Positions 7,253 through 14,438 of a stretch of 15,940 nt of DNA are shown piece by piece (within the stretch, counting starts at the first letter, position 1; each line of letters opens with the position of its first letter). This stretch comes from DATKMS01 sp041497995 (lineage in GTDB: Bacteria > Desulfobacterota > Binatia > HRBIN30), in the NCBI GenBank assembly GCA_041497995.1, contig JBGQHM010000120.1:1-15940 (forward strand), read 5' to 3'. A model generated the notes under the pieces. That model was not told the DNA's origin, searched no databases, and saw nothing but the letters and a program-made list of their open reading frames with translations. The position numbers and the translations under genes were made by a program.

Positions 7253-8725
7253 TCAGCTAGCCTGGGCGGCTTTGTGCGCTGGACGCCGTCGCTTGCGGCT
7301 TGCCGTTGCTGTGCGCGGCGTCGCTGCTTGGGCCGCCTGCTGCAGCTCGCGGAACGAGTCCTCGATCGCAATGATGAAATCATGCAGATCGGGGATCTGC
7401 TCCCAGTCCGCGTTAAAGCCCCAGTAGAGTCCGCCGTTGTAACTGAACAGCCCGACGACGAGCGCTAGGTTCGCGAAGAGCGGCACCACCGGGTACGAGG
7501 TGCGCATCAGGGCGCCTTCCAGGAAGAGCGGAATCTGCGGGCCGGGAACGTTGGTGACGATCAGGTTGTACGGCCGCGACCGTGAGGCGAGACGTACGGC
7601 CTGCACTAACACGTTCGGTACCGTCCACTCGCTGATGGCGGTGAGCACTTCGCCGCCGAGTGCCTGACGCGATTCCTTCAAGCCCGCCGTCGTCTCATGC
7701 ACGGCTTGCAGGCGCTCGACTGGGTCGCTCAGGTTGACCGGTAGCTGTGCCGTGAGCTGCGTGACGCGGTTGCCTAGGTGGCCGCGTTCATCGTTCGAAC
7801 GCACGCTCACCGGAACCATCGCGCGGATATCCAACTCGTCAGGGTCGAGACCGCGATGCGTCAAGAAGGCGCGCATCGCGCCGGCCACCGTGGCCAGCAC
7901 GACGTCGTTGAGCGTGCCGCCGAGGACGTTCTTCACCGCTTTGAGGTCGGCCACTCTCATCTCGATCCAGTCGAAACGCCGGTGCGGCCCAACCTCGACG
8001 TTGAGCGGCGTCTTCGACCCCGGAGAAAACGCCGGTGCGAAGGCCTCCACAACGCCGGCGGCGGCATCGGCGAGCTCGCGGAACTTGGTCTCCGGATCCC
8101 GGACGGCATCGTAGACCGCACGGACGACCGCTGGCGGCTGTGCGGCGCGGCGCAGCGTCTCGTCGAAGATCAGCCGCGCATCGCTGGGTCGCGGGCGTGG
8201 CTTCCAGGGCTCGGGCGTCGCGTTGGCCGACTCGGCGTACGGACTCATGATCACCGACATCAGGTCTGCACCAGAGATACCGTCGATCATGCAGTGATGC
8301 GTCTTGCTGATCAGCGCAAAGCGGTCACCCTCCAATCCCTCGACGACCCACATCTCCCAGAGTGGCCGCTTGCGGTCGAGGGGTTGCGACATCACGCGCC
8401 CCACCAGCCGCTTCAGGACGCGCTCGTCGCCAGGATGCGGCAGTGCGGTGTGGCGCACGTGGTAGGCCAAACGGAAGCGGTCGTCGTCCACCCAGATGGG
8501 GATACGCTCGTAGGGAACATACGCCAGGCGTTGGCGGAAGCGCGGCACCAGATGCAGCCGCGCGTGGATGGATTGGCGGACGCGGTCGATGTCGACCCCG
8601 CCGCCTGGGGCGCGCAGCGGGCCGATGTCGAAAATCAACACGCCGCCGACGTGCATGTGGCAGCTCTCGTCTTCGATGCCGAGGAACGACGCATCGAGTG
8701 CGTTCAAGCGCTCATAGTAGGCCAT
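7253..8725 (-). CDS. Wax ester synthase / diacylglycerol acyltransferase (WS/DGAT)
   Basis: This 490-residue acyltransferase uses acyl-CoA to esterify long-chain alcohols or diacylglycerol, making wax esters or triacylglycerol for storage. The catalytic motif HHCMIDG lies at 143-149 with both His and the Asp intact. Other family marks are PLDRKRPLWEMWVVEGL at 115-131, the NDVVL block at 273-277, GNRV at 318-321 and NVPGP at 392-396. The length matches the usual 450-500 residues. Residues 468-490 form an Arg/Lys/Ala/Pro-rich basic tail with no family counterpart I recognise, possibly aiding membrane or lipid-droplet association. The ATG at 8725 has a perfect GGAGGT five bases upstream. It leads the acyl-CoA synthetase in an apparent two-gene lipid-esterification operon, transcribed divergently from the MFS gene. 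Confidence 0.93.
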   Translation of the reverse strand: MAYYERLNALDASFLGIEDESCHMHVGGVLIFDIGPLRAPGGGVDIDRVRQSIHARLHLVPRFRQRLAYVPYERIPIWVDDDRFRLAYHVRHTALPHPGDERVLKRLVGRVMSQPLDRKRPLWEMWVVEGLEGDRFALISKTHHCMIDGISGADLMSVIMSPYAESANATPEPWKPRPRPSDARLIFDETLRRAAQPPAVVRAVYDAVRDPETKFRELADAAAGVVEAFAPAFSPGSKTPLNVEVGPHRRFDWIEMRVADLKAVKNVLGGTLNDVVLATVAGAMRAFLTHRGLDPDELDIRAMVPVSVRSNDERGHLGNRVTQLTAQLPVNLSDPVERLQAVHETTAGLKESRQALGGEVLTAISEWTVPNVLVQAVRLASRSRPYNLIVTNVPGPQIPLFLEGALMRTSYPVVPLFANLALVVGLFSYNGGLYWGFNADWEQIPDLHDFIIAIEDSFRELQQAAQAATPRTATASRKRRRPAHKAAQAS

Positions 8726-8730
8726 GGCCG

Positions 8731-8736
8731 ACCTCC
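8731..8736 (-). promoter_or_regulatory. Consensus ribosome binding site of the WS/DGAT gene
   Basis: GGAGGT on the minus strand lies five bases before the ATG at 8725. The 103-bp divergent gap (8726-8828) must also carry promoters for both directions, but I see no clear -35/-10 pairs. Confidence 0.75.
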
Positions 8737-8828
8737 GAGATGTTAGAAGAACGCTCTGTACCTAGCACGACTCTGTGCGCGAAGAGAAGCCGTAATGTGC
8801 TACAAGGCTGGGACGGGTGGCGGGGCGG

Positions 8829-10022
8829 ATGGATCTACGGCGCAAGCTCTTCTGGGTCAGCGTGCTGTACTTCGCCGAAGGATTTCCCTTCGGCATCGTG
8901 GTCGATAACCTGCCGGTCTACTTCCGCACTCACGGCGTCTCGCTGACCGAGATCGGCCTGATGAGTCTGCTGGGGGCGCCGTGGACGTTGAAGGTGCTGT
9001 GGGCGCCGCTGGTCGATCGCTTCGGAACGCGACAGCGCTGGATCGTCTCTGCCTTGGTGACGATGGCACTTGTGTTGGGTGTCGTGCCGGTGTTCTCGCC
9101 GTCGCAGCCGAGCCTGTGGCTGTGGGCGCTGCTTATCGTGCTGACGACAGCGTCGGCGACGCAAGATATTGCCATCGACGCATACACGATTGGTCTGCTC
9201 GATGCGGGCGAGGAAGGCGTGGCCAATGGCGTACGCGTGTCGGCGTATCGGGTCGCACTGATCGTCGGCGGTGGCGGGCTGGTCGTGCTGGCTGGGACGT
9301 TGGGCTGGCAGGTCGTGTTCACCGTGGCGGCAGCGATCTTGTTGGTGCTGGCGATTGTGGTGACGCGCAGCCCGACGTTGCACGTGCCGGCGGTCGACAA
9401 ACAGCAAGCGTGGTTTCGCCCGCTGTGGGTGTGGCTGGCGCGGCCGGGCGCGCCGATCATTTTTCTGTTCGTGCTGACGTACAAGCTGGGCGACAGCAGC
9501 ATGGGCCCGATGGTCAAACCGTTCTGGGTCGATCGCGGCCTCACGGTTGAGGAGATCGGCTTGATCTCGACCACGCTCGGCGTCGGGGCGAGCATCGCGG
9601 GGGCACTGGCCGGCGGTGTGCTGACGACACGCTGGGGAATATTTCGCGGCCTCTGGGTGCTCGGGTTGCTGCAAGCGGTGTCCAACCTCGGCTATGCCGG
9701 CGTGGCGTACGTCGACCTGGGCCGTCCGGGAATCTACGCTGCATCCATGTGCGAGAGTTTCACCGGCGGTCTCGGGACCGCGGCCTTCCTCGCATTTCTG
9801 ATGCACATCTGTGACAAGCGCCAGGCCGCAACCGAGTACGCGTTGCTGTCGGCGATCTTCGGCTTCACCCGCTCACTGGCGGGCGCGTTCAGCGGATGGG
9901 GAACAGCGCACCTCGGCTACGCTGCCTACTTTGCAGTGACGTTCTTTCTTGCCTTCCCGGCCTTTGCGCTGCTGCCGTGGGTGCGGCCATGGGCTGAGGC
10001 AGGAGCAAGCCCGTCTCAATAG
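8829..10022 (+). CDS. Major facilitator superfamily transporter, AmpG / acetyl-CoA transporter-like
   Basis: This inner-membrane protein of about 397 residues has roughly twelve hydrophobic segments. The N-terminal half shows the AmpG/SLC33 pattern: YFAEGFPFGIVVDNLPVYFR, LIGAPW-like LLGAPWTLKVLWAPLVDRFG after helix 2, and ATQDIAIDAYTIGLLDAGEEG after helix 4, followed by a conserved YR in helix 5. AmpG proteins import anhydro-muropeptides for cell-wall recycling, and SLC33 relatives move acetyl-CoA. The substrate here is not settled by sequence. An ATG at 8829 gives MDLRRKLFWVSV and sits behind a G-rich stretch. A GTG at 8817 would add four residues and cannot be excluded. Its 3' end overlaps the convergent hydrolase gene by 7 bp. 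Nothing ties it functionally to the neighbouring lipid genes. Confidence 0.82.
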   Translation: MDLRRKLFWVSVLYFAEGFPFGIVVDNLPVYFRTHGVSLTEIGLMSLLGAPWTLKVLWAPLVDRFGTRQRWIVSALVTMALVLGVVPVFSPSQPSLWLWALLIVLTTASATQDIAIDAYTIGLLDAGEEGVANGVRVSAYRVALIVGGGGLVVLAGTLGWQVVFTVAAAILLVLAIVVTRSPTLHVPAVDKQQAWFRPLWVWLARPGAPIIFLFVLTYKLGDSSMGPMVKPFWVDRGLTVEEIGLISTTLGVGASIAGALAGGVLTTRWGIFRGLWVLGLLQAVSNLGYAGVAYVDLGRPGIYAASMCESFTGGLGTAAFLAFLMHICDKRQAATEYALLSAIFGFTRSLAGAFSGWGTAHLGYAAYFAVTFFLAFPAFALLPWVRPWAEAGASPSQ

Positions 10023-11566
10023 CCGATCGGAAAGATCGCCGCCGGCAGCCACGCGAGAAGCAGCGCGGTGAGCACGCCGCTGGCGACGACGCTCCCGGAA
10101 ACGGTGTACAGCCGTGCCGCCAGCGCCTCTACGATCGGTAGGAAGAGGACGAACGCCGGAATCATCAGGGCGACGACATGTGGCAGCGTACCGAACACGT
10201 TGACGCCGAGGATGAGACCCACGATCAGGAACGCTTTGGCCGCAAGGCTGCGCAACACATTGAGGCCGCTGCCCGGCGGACGCAGGGCTGACTCGATGCC
10301 GATACCCAGTGGCAGCAGTGCGACGGCTGCGGCGACGAACCAGCCGAACCGCTGGCTGCTCAGCGTGAGATCGAAGAAGAGTCGTGATACCGCCAGCCCA
10401 CCTGTTGCGTACACCAGTCCGAACGCGGCGATTCCCAACAGCGCCTCGCGAAGGCGATCGGGCCACTGCGTGGCTGCCCGACTGCGGCTGGTTCCTACCC
10501 ACACAGCTAACACTGCGCCGGCGACGGCCAGCAAAGACAGCACCGAGTTGCCAACCGTGTACGGGAAGAACGAGAGCGGGACGCCGGCGAACAGCACCAC
10601 TCCACCAACGAGCGGCGCCACCGCAGCCATCCAGACGGCGCCGCGTGCCGCCGCGCCTGGCGGTACGCGCACCTGCAGAATGCCGGCAGCCAGAAAACCG
10701 GCCAGCGGGAAGAACAGCAGGAGCCCGGCGAGGGTCGCGATCAACCCTTCGCGGAGGTCGCCGGGGGGCGGAGGAGCGAATGCCGCATCCGGTAAGGCCC
10801 AGGTGCCACGCAGCCAACTGACGCAGTCGCGTACGACCTCGTCCGCAAAGAGGATCGTGACGTGATCGTAGCCCGGAATCTCGGTCAAGCGCCGGGCGGT
10901 GCCGGCCGCCATATCGCCCGCTGCGCTGCGAGCCAGGTCCGCCGGTAGTCCGGTCAGCCGCGCGATGGTAGCGCGATCCTCCTGCTTGATGCGCTCCGGG
11001 TCACCGCTGGCAAACAGCAGCAAGACATTGCGCGGCCACTTCGGGTCGCCGGCGACCACACTCCCGGAGATCGGGATCACGGCGGCGACGTTTTCGTCCT
11101 CCATGGCGTACTGATAGACGGCGCGGGCCCCCATCGAGTGTCCGACGAGCGCGATGCGCGTGGCATCCACCTCGGGTCGGGTACGCCCGTAGGCGATCAG
11201 CTGTGCAATGTCGTCGTCGAGTTCACCGCGGTTGAATGGCGTGGGGTTCTGCCCATGTCCGCGGAAGTCGGCAGCGAGGACGGCGAAACCGTTGCGAGCC
11301 AACCCGTAGGCAATCCGGTTCATCGCGTGACGGTTGGCCGAGAAGCCATGCTGGACGATGACCAGCGGTGGAGGTGGGGACGGCGGGTCGGGCGGACCGA
11401 GGCGGTCGGCGGGCGCCGCGACGGGCAGCAGCAAGAAGGCCGGCATCGCGCCGATGCGGATGTCCTCGCGATACAGCGTCGCCTGCATCTGCGCGAGTCG
11501 ATGCGACGACTCTGCCAACACGATCAGAAAGAAGACTGCCAAGAGCACGTTCACTCGCGGGCTCAT
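10016..11566 (-). CDS. Alpha/beta hydrolase fused to a C-terminal multi-pass membrane domain
   Basis: This 516-residue protein has two halves. Residues 1-20 form an N-terminal membrane helix or signal anchor. Residues about 35-255 form an alpha/beta hydrolase: oxyanion-hole motif VQHGFSANRH at 71-80, DFRGHG at 100-105, nucleophile elbow GHSMG at 142-146 (Ser144), probable acid Asp189 in ASGDPERI, and His235 in GYDHVTIL. A Pro-rich connector (about 263-270) leads to residues 275-516, about seven or eight hydrophobic helices without recognisable catalytic residues. The hydrolase half is most likely extracytoplasmic because of the N-terminal helix. The ATG at 11566 follows a GGGGGAA Shine-Dalgarno. 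It is an esterase, lipase or acyl-hydrolase candidate; the substrate is unknown. It is convergent with the MFS gene and divergent from the next hydrolase. Confidence 0.82.
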   Translation of the reverse strand: MSPRVNVLLAVFFLIVLAESSHRLAQMQATLYREDIRIGAMPAFLLLPVAAPADRLGPPDPPSPPPPLVIVQHGFSANRHAMNRIAYGLARNGFAVLAADFRGHGQNPTPFNRGELDDDIAQLIAYGRTRPEVDATRIALVGHSMGARAVYQYAMEDENVAAVIPISGSVVAGDPKWPRNVLLLFASGDPERIKQEDRATIARLTGLPADLARSAAGDMAAGTARRLTEIPGYDHVTILFADEVVRDCVSWLRGTWALPDAAFAPPPPGDLREGLIATLAGLLLFFPLAGFLAAGILQVRVPPGAAARGAVWMAAVAPLVGGVVLFAGVPLSFFPYTVGNSVLSLLAVAGAVLAVWVGTSRSRAATQWPDRLREALLGIAAFGLVYATGGLAVSRLFFDLTLSSQRFGWFVAAAVALLPLGIGIESALRPPGSGLNVLRSLAAKAFLIVGLILGVNVFGTLPHVVALMIPAFVLFLPIVEALAARLYTVSGSVVASGVLTALLLAWLPAAIFPIGY

Positions 11567-11615
11567 ACAGTTCCCCCCTACGCCTTCCTTGCCGACCGTC
11601 TGCGATGGAAGTCAA

Positions 11616-11640
11616 GTCGAGTGTTGCTGTCGAGTGTTGC
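11616..11640. repeat. 12-bp direct repeat with 13-bp period in the divergent hydrolase promoter region
   Basis: GTCGAGTGTTGC occurs at 11616-11627 and exactly again at 11629-11640, separated by one base. It lies in the 117-bp gap between the two divergent hydrolase genes. Two copies close to one helical turn apart, overlapping a possible -35 element, could be an operator; chance or slippage is also possible. Confidence 0.5.
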
Positions 11641-11664
11641 CTGGTGGGTGCGCCGCGCTACAGT
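11637..11664 (+). promoter_or_regulatory. Possible promoter of the soluble hydrolase gene
   Basis: TTGCCT at 11637-11642 and TACAGT at 11659-11664 are separated by 16 bases and would start transcription about a dozen bases before the GTG at 11684. The -35 match is modest, so this is a weak call. The direct repeat at 11616-11640 overlaps its upstream edge. Confidence 0.25.
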
Positions 11665-11683
11665 GCTCGCCGGGGAACACAGC

Positions 11684-12784
11684 GTGACCGACATTTCGCA
11701 AGACGAAGCGCGCTATCTGCGTGCCGCGCTCGACGCCGCGCGGGCAGCACGCGTCTTCCTCGAATGGATGGAGCAGGTAAGCGAGCGCTTGGCACCCGAA
11801 CGTTCGGCACCGCTGGCCGAGCAGACCCGCGACGGATACGCCGACAGCTTGAGCGTGTGCCGCTCGGCCCTGAACGCGCATCCGCCGCCATCTGAGTTGG
11901 CGCCGTTCGCGGAACGGCTGGAGGAGGGATTCGCGCACGTCGAGCAAGCCTGCGAGCTGTTCACCTCCTTTCCGACGGCGCCGCCGCACGAGCGCATCGG
12001 GCGTATCTTGGGCGCGCTGCATTTCGTCGCCCGCGCGCAGGAAACGTTCTACCAACTGCGCCAGGGCCTGCCGCCGTTTGCCGACTACTGGCAGCTGCCG
12101 GGAAGCGGCGTCACCGACCAGCCGGCCGCCAGCGCTCCCGCGCGCGGTGACGATGGGATGCCGGCCACGGGGATCGTGCACGTGTCGCGGGGCGGCCACC
12201 ACGGCGGCTTCTCGCTGTACGTGCCGGAGCACTACACGCCGGACCGCCGCTGGCCGCTCATCGTCGCCTTGCACGGCGGCAGCGGCAACGGGCGCGACTT
12301 CTTATGGACCTGGCTGCGTGAGGCCAAGAGCTGCGGGTACCTGCTTGTGGCGCCGAGCGCGGTTGCCGATACATGGAGCGCCGTCGAGGATCGGGGGCTG
12401 CTCGAGATCCTGGCCTGGCTCGACGCGCGATACCAGCTCGCCGTCGATCGCGTGCTGCTGACCGGTCTGTCGGACGGCGCTACCTTTGCGCTGCTCTACG
12501 GCCTGGCACATCCAAATGTGTATCGCGCCTTGGCGCCGCTGTGCGGAGTGCTCCATCCGGCCAATGAGGTGCTGGGCAATTTCGGCCGGGCGCCCGGGGT
12601 GCCCATCTATTTGGTGCACGGCGCGCAGGACTTTCTGTTTCCGGTGGAGTTGGCGCGCGCTGCTCGGGACACATTGACTGCCGCCGGGGCGGCGCTCGAG
12701 TACCGTGAGCTCGCGGAGCTGTCCCACACCTATCCCCGTTCCGAGAACGTTAAGATATTGCAGTGGTTTGAGTCCCTCCCGTAG
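11684..12784 (+). CDS. Alpha/beta hydrolase (esterase / PHB-depolymerase-like) with helical N-terminal region
   Basis: This protein of about 366 residues has an N-terminal predicted helical region (about 1-135, rich in Ala, Glu, Arg and Leu) of no recognised family. A short Ala/Pro/Gly linker (about 140-162) joins it to a C-terminal hydrolase. The hydrolase shows the oxyanion strand LIVALHGGSGNGRDF at 192-206, nucleophile GLSDGA at 261-266 (Ser263), Asp316 in VHGAQDFLFPV, and His348 in ELSHTYPRSEN. This resembles phospholipase/carboxylesterase or LpqC/PHB-depolymerase-type enzymes. No signal peptide is seen, so it is probably cytoplasmic. The GTG at 11684 (MTDISQDEARYL) has GGGGA about seven bases upstream. 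The frame is open much further upstream (from 11138), but that part is antisense to the divergent hydrolase gene and looks spurious. Confidence 0.8.
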   Translation: MTDISQDEARYLRAALDAARAARVFLEWMEQVSERLAPERSAPLAEQTRDGYADSLSVCRSALNAHPPPSELAPFAERLEEGFAHVEQACELFTSFPTAPPHERIGRILGALHFVARAQETFYQLRQGLPPFADYWQLPGSGVTDQPAASAPARGDDGMPATGIVHVSRGGHHGGFSLYVPEHYTPDRRWPLIVALHGGSGNGRDFLWTWLREAKSCGYLLVAPSAVADTWSAVEDRGLLEILAWLDARYQLAVDRVLLTGLSDGATFALLYGLAHPNVYRALAPLCGVLHPANEVLGNFGRAPGVPIYLVHGAQDFLFPVELARAARDTLTAAGAALEYRELAELSHTYPRSENVKILQWFESLP

Positions 12785-12839
12785 AGGCATCAGACGGCCC
12801 TTCCTGGGCGCTGGCCTGCGCTTTCTCCTTGCAAGATTT

Positions 12840-12875
12840 CAGTGCCGCTGCCTAGAATACGCATTCTTGGCACTG
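12840..12875. repeat. Inverted repeat between hydrolase and beta-propeller genes
   Basis: CAGTGCC at 12840-12846 is complementary to GGCACTG at 12869-12875, and inside it AGAAT (12854-12858) pairs with ATTCT (12863-12867) around a four-base loop. The two stems are joined by an asymmetric bulge. It ends five bases before the ATG at 12881, so it could be an operator or a leader hairpin that hides the translation start. Without a U tract it is a poor terminator. Confidence 0.4.
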
Positions 12876-12880
12876 AGTGA

Positions 12881-14428
12881 ATGACGGTTGGCGGAGAATC
12901 CCCGCGGAGGAGGGACAGGGGACTAGGATGGCCGTTGGCTTGTCTGTTGACGATTTCGACACTTGTGACGCGGTCGGTGCTCGCAGCCCCGTTGTTCGGA
13001 ACGCCAAGCATGTATCAGATTGACGGCTCAGCGCTGCGCGTGGTTGCCGGTGACATCGACGCGAAGAACGGCATCGATTTGGTCACTGGGAACGACACGG
13101 GTGAAAACGGTCCGTCGCTGTCGATTTTGCTCAATAGTGGGCAAGGAAAATTTCAACCCGAGGTGCGGAAGAACCTAGATGCATCGCAAGACCTCCTGCA
13201 AGCGGTTGCTGCCGGCGACTTCAATCATGACGGCGCGACGGACATCGCTGTCGCTACCGACGACCTCAGCGTCTTCCCGACGCAGACGGTGGTCTCAGTC
13301 TTCCGCAACAACGGCAGTGGGCAACTCCTGGCTGCCGATCGGTATCCGCTCCACGGGTTCTTCCCCGAGTGCCTCGAGGCCGCAGACGTGACCAACGACG
13401 GGATCTTGGATTTGGTCGTCTGCCACTCCACCTCTGACAGTGGCGAAGGTGTGCTGTCCGTTCTCACGGGTCGGGCCACCGGCGGTACGCCGAATGGGTC
13501 GTTCGACAGCGGCGTCGACTTCAAGGTGGGTACCACACCGGCGACCATTGCCGTCGGCGATGTCGACGGCGACGGCCGCAGTGACGTCGTGGTTGCCGAC
13601 CGCGACCGCCGGCGCGTTTTCTTGCTGTACGGTACAGGGAACGCGACGCTCCTTGCGCCAGCAGTTGGCTTGCTCGATGTCGACGCGCCGTCGGCGCTGC
13701 GCATTCGCATCGCACCGGGAGAGAGCTTGCCGGAAATATTGGTGGCCAGCCTCGCGTCGAACCAAGTGTTGATCCTGCGACAGACCGCGGCGCGCGCATT
13801 TGCGGCACCGGTGACTCTGGCAGTGGGCCAGCCCACGTCCGATATGGGCGTCGCCGACTTTGATGGCGACGGCATCACCGACCTCGCGCTGCTGAGCCCA
13901 GTCGGTGGTAAGCTGAACATCTGGTACGGAGCGGCGAACGGCAGCTTCAGCTTTGCCGAGGCGGTGTCCGTTGATGATGCCGCTAACAGCATGGCGGTGG
14001 CGGATCTGAACGGCGACGGCAAACCCGATGTGGCGACGACGTCGTTCGTGACCGACAAGGTTATCGTTGCGCTCAACGGTGGTGCGCGTCCCACACTGAC
14101 CCCGACCAGCAATGGCACTAGCACTCCCTCGCCCAGTCGCAGCGCCACACCAACGCCGACTGGGATCGTTTCTCCCCCGTTCTCCGCTACGACGACGCCG
14201 ACCCCAACACTGACACCCAGCCCGCGCAACACGCCGACGGCGACACGAACGCCTGCCGGACCGGGCGACGCCAACTGCGACGGCCGCATCGACGCGAATG
14301 ACATCGACGGTGTCATCACGCGATTGTTTGCCCCGGGCTGCAGCGGTGCAGATGTGGATGAGGACGGAAGTGTGACCGTCTCCGATCTGGTCCTGCTCAT
14401 CCAGGCGATGTCCGAATCGGCTCAATAA
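12881..14428 (+). CDS. Secreted FG-GAP/VCBS seven-repeat beta-propeller protein with C-terminal dockerin-like module
   Basis: This 515-residue protein opens with a long basic n-region and a signal peptide core (residues 17-36, cleavage near VLAAP). Seven repeats of about 50 residues follow, most with the calcium-loop pattern D-x-[DN]-x-DG-x-x-D: degenerate at 58-66, then AGDFNHDGATDIAV (111), AADVTNDGILDLVV (167), VGDVDGDGRSDVVV (225), a degenerate one near 277-290, VADFDGDGITDLAL (324) and VADLNGDGKPDVAT (373). This predicts a seven-bladed integrin-like propeller. A Thr/Pro/Ser linker (about 404-461) leads to residues 462-510, which carry two 12-residue EF-hand-type loops, DANCDGRIDAND (463-474) and DVDEDGSVTVSD (491-502), each followed by a helix, the layout of a type I dockerin. 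Cys466 and Cys487 may pair. The next gene starts 10 bp downstream and encodes cohesin-like domains. The propeller's ligand is unknown. Confidence 0.85.
   Translation: MTVGGESPRRRDRGLGWPLACLLTISTLVTRSVLAAPLFGTPSMYQIDGSALRVVAGDIDAKNGIDLVTGNDTGENGPSLSILLNSGQGKFQPEVRKNLDASQDLLQAVAAGDFNHDGATDIAVATDDLSVFPTQTVVSVFRNNGSGQLLAADRYPLHGFFPECLEAADVTNDGILDLVVCHSTSDSGEGVLSVLTGRATGGTPNGSFDSGVDFKVGTTPATIAVGDVDGDGRSDVVVADRDRRRVFLLYGTGNATLLAPAVGLLDVDAPSALRIRIAPGESLPEILVASLASNQVLILRQTAARAFAAPVTLAVGQPTSDMGVADFDGDGITDLALLSPVGGKLNIWYGAANGSFSFAEAVSVDDAANSMAVADLNGDGKPDVATTSFVTDKVIVALNGGARPTLTPTSNGTSTPSPSRSATPTPTGIVSPPFSATTTPTPTLTPSPRNTPTATRTPAGPGDANCDGRIDANDIDGVITRLFAPGCSGADVDEDGSVTVSDLVLLIQAMSESAQ
14264..14410 (+). 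other. Dockerin-like domain coding segment
   Basis: It encodes residues 462-510 of the propeller protein. Both loops keep the alternating Asp/Asn ligands at positions 1, 3, 5 and 12 and the Gly at position 6 that define dockerin calcium loops. The connector between loops is 16 residues. An alternative reading is an isolated EF-hand pair with no cohesin partner. The adjacent gene makes the dockerin reading more likely. Confidence 0.7.
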
Positions 14429-14432
14429 GGAG
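14427..14432 (+). promoter_or_regulatory. Ribosome binding site of the cohesin-like gene, overlapping the upstream stop
   Basis: AAGGAG shares its first two bases with the TAA stop of the propeller gene and sits six bases before the GTG at 14439. It fixes the start of the downstream gene and argues for one transcript with coupled translation. Confidence 0.85.
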
Positions 14433-14438
14433 TTTGCT

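Noticed and set aside
8835..9806. 323-residue minus-strand frame opposite the MFS gene
   Set aside because: Arg/His/Gln-rich composition and no recognisable motifs, while the + strand encodes regular transmembrane helices and AmpG-like motifs.
11138..11683. N-terminal extension of the soluble hydrolase frame
   Set aside because: It overlaps the divergent hydrolase gene on the other strand, has antisense-like composition, and a GTG with a Shine-Dalgarno at 11684 gives a sensible start.
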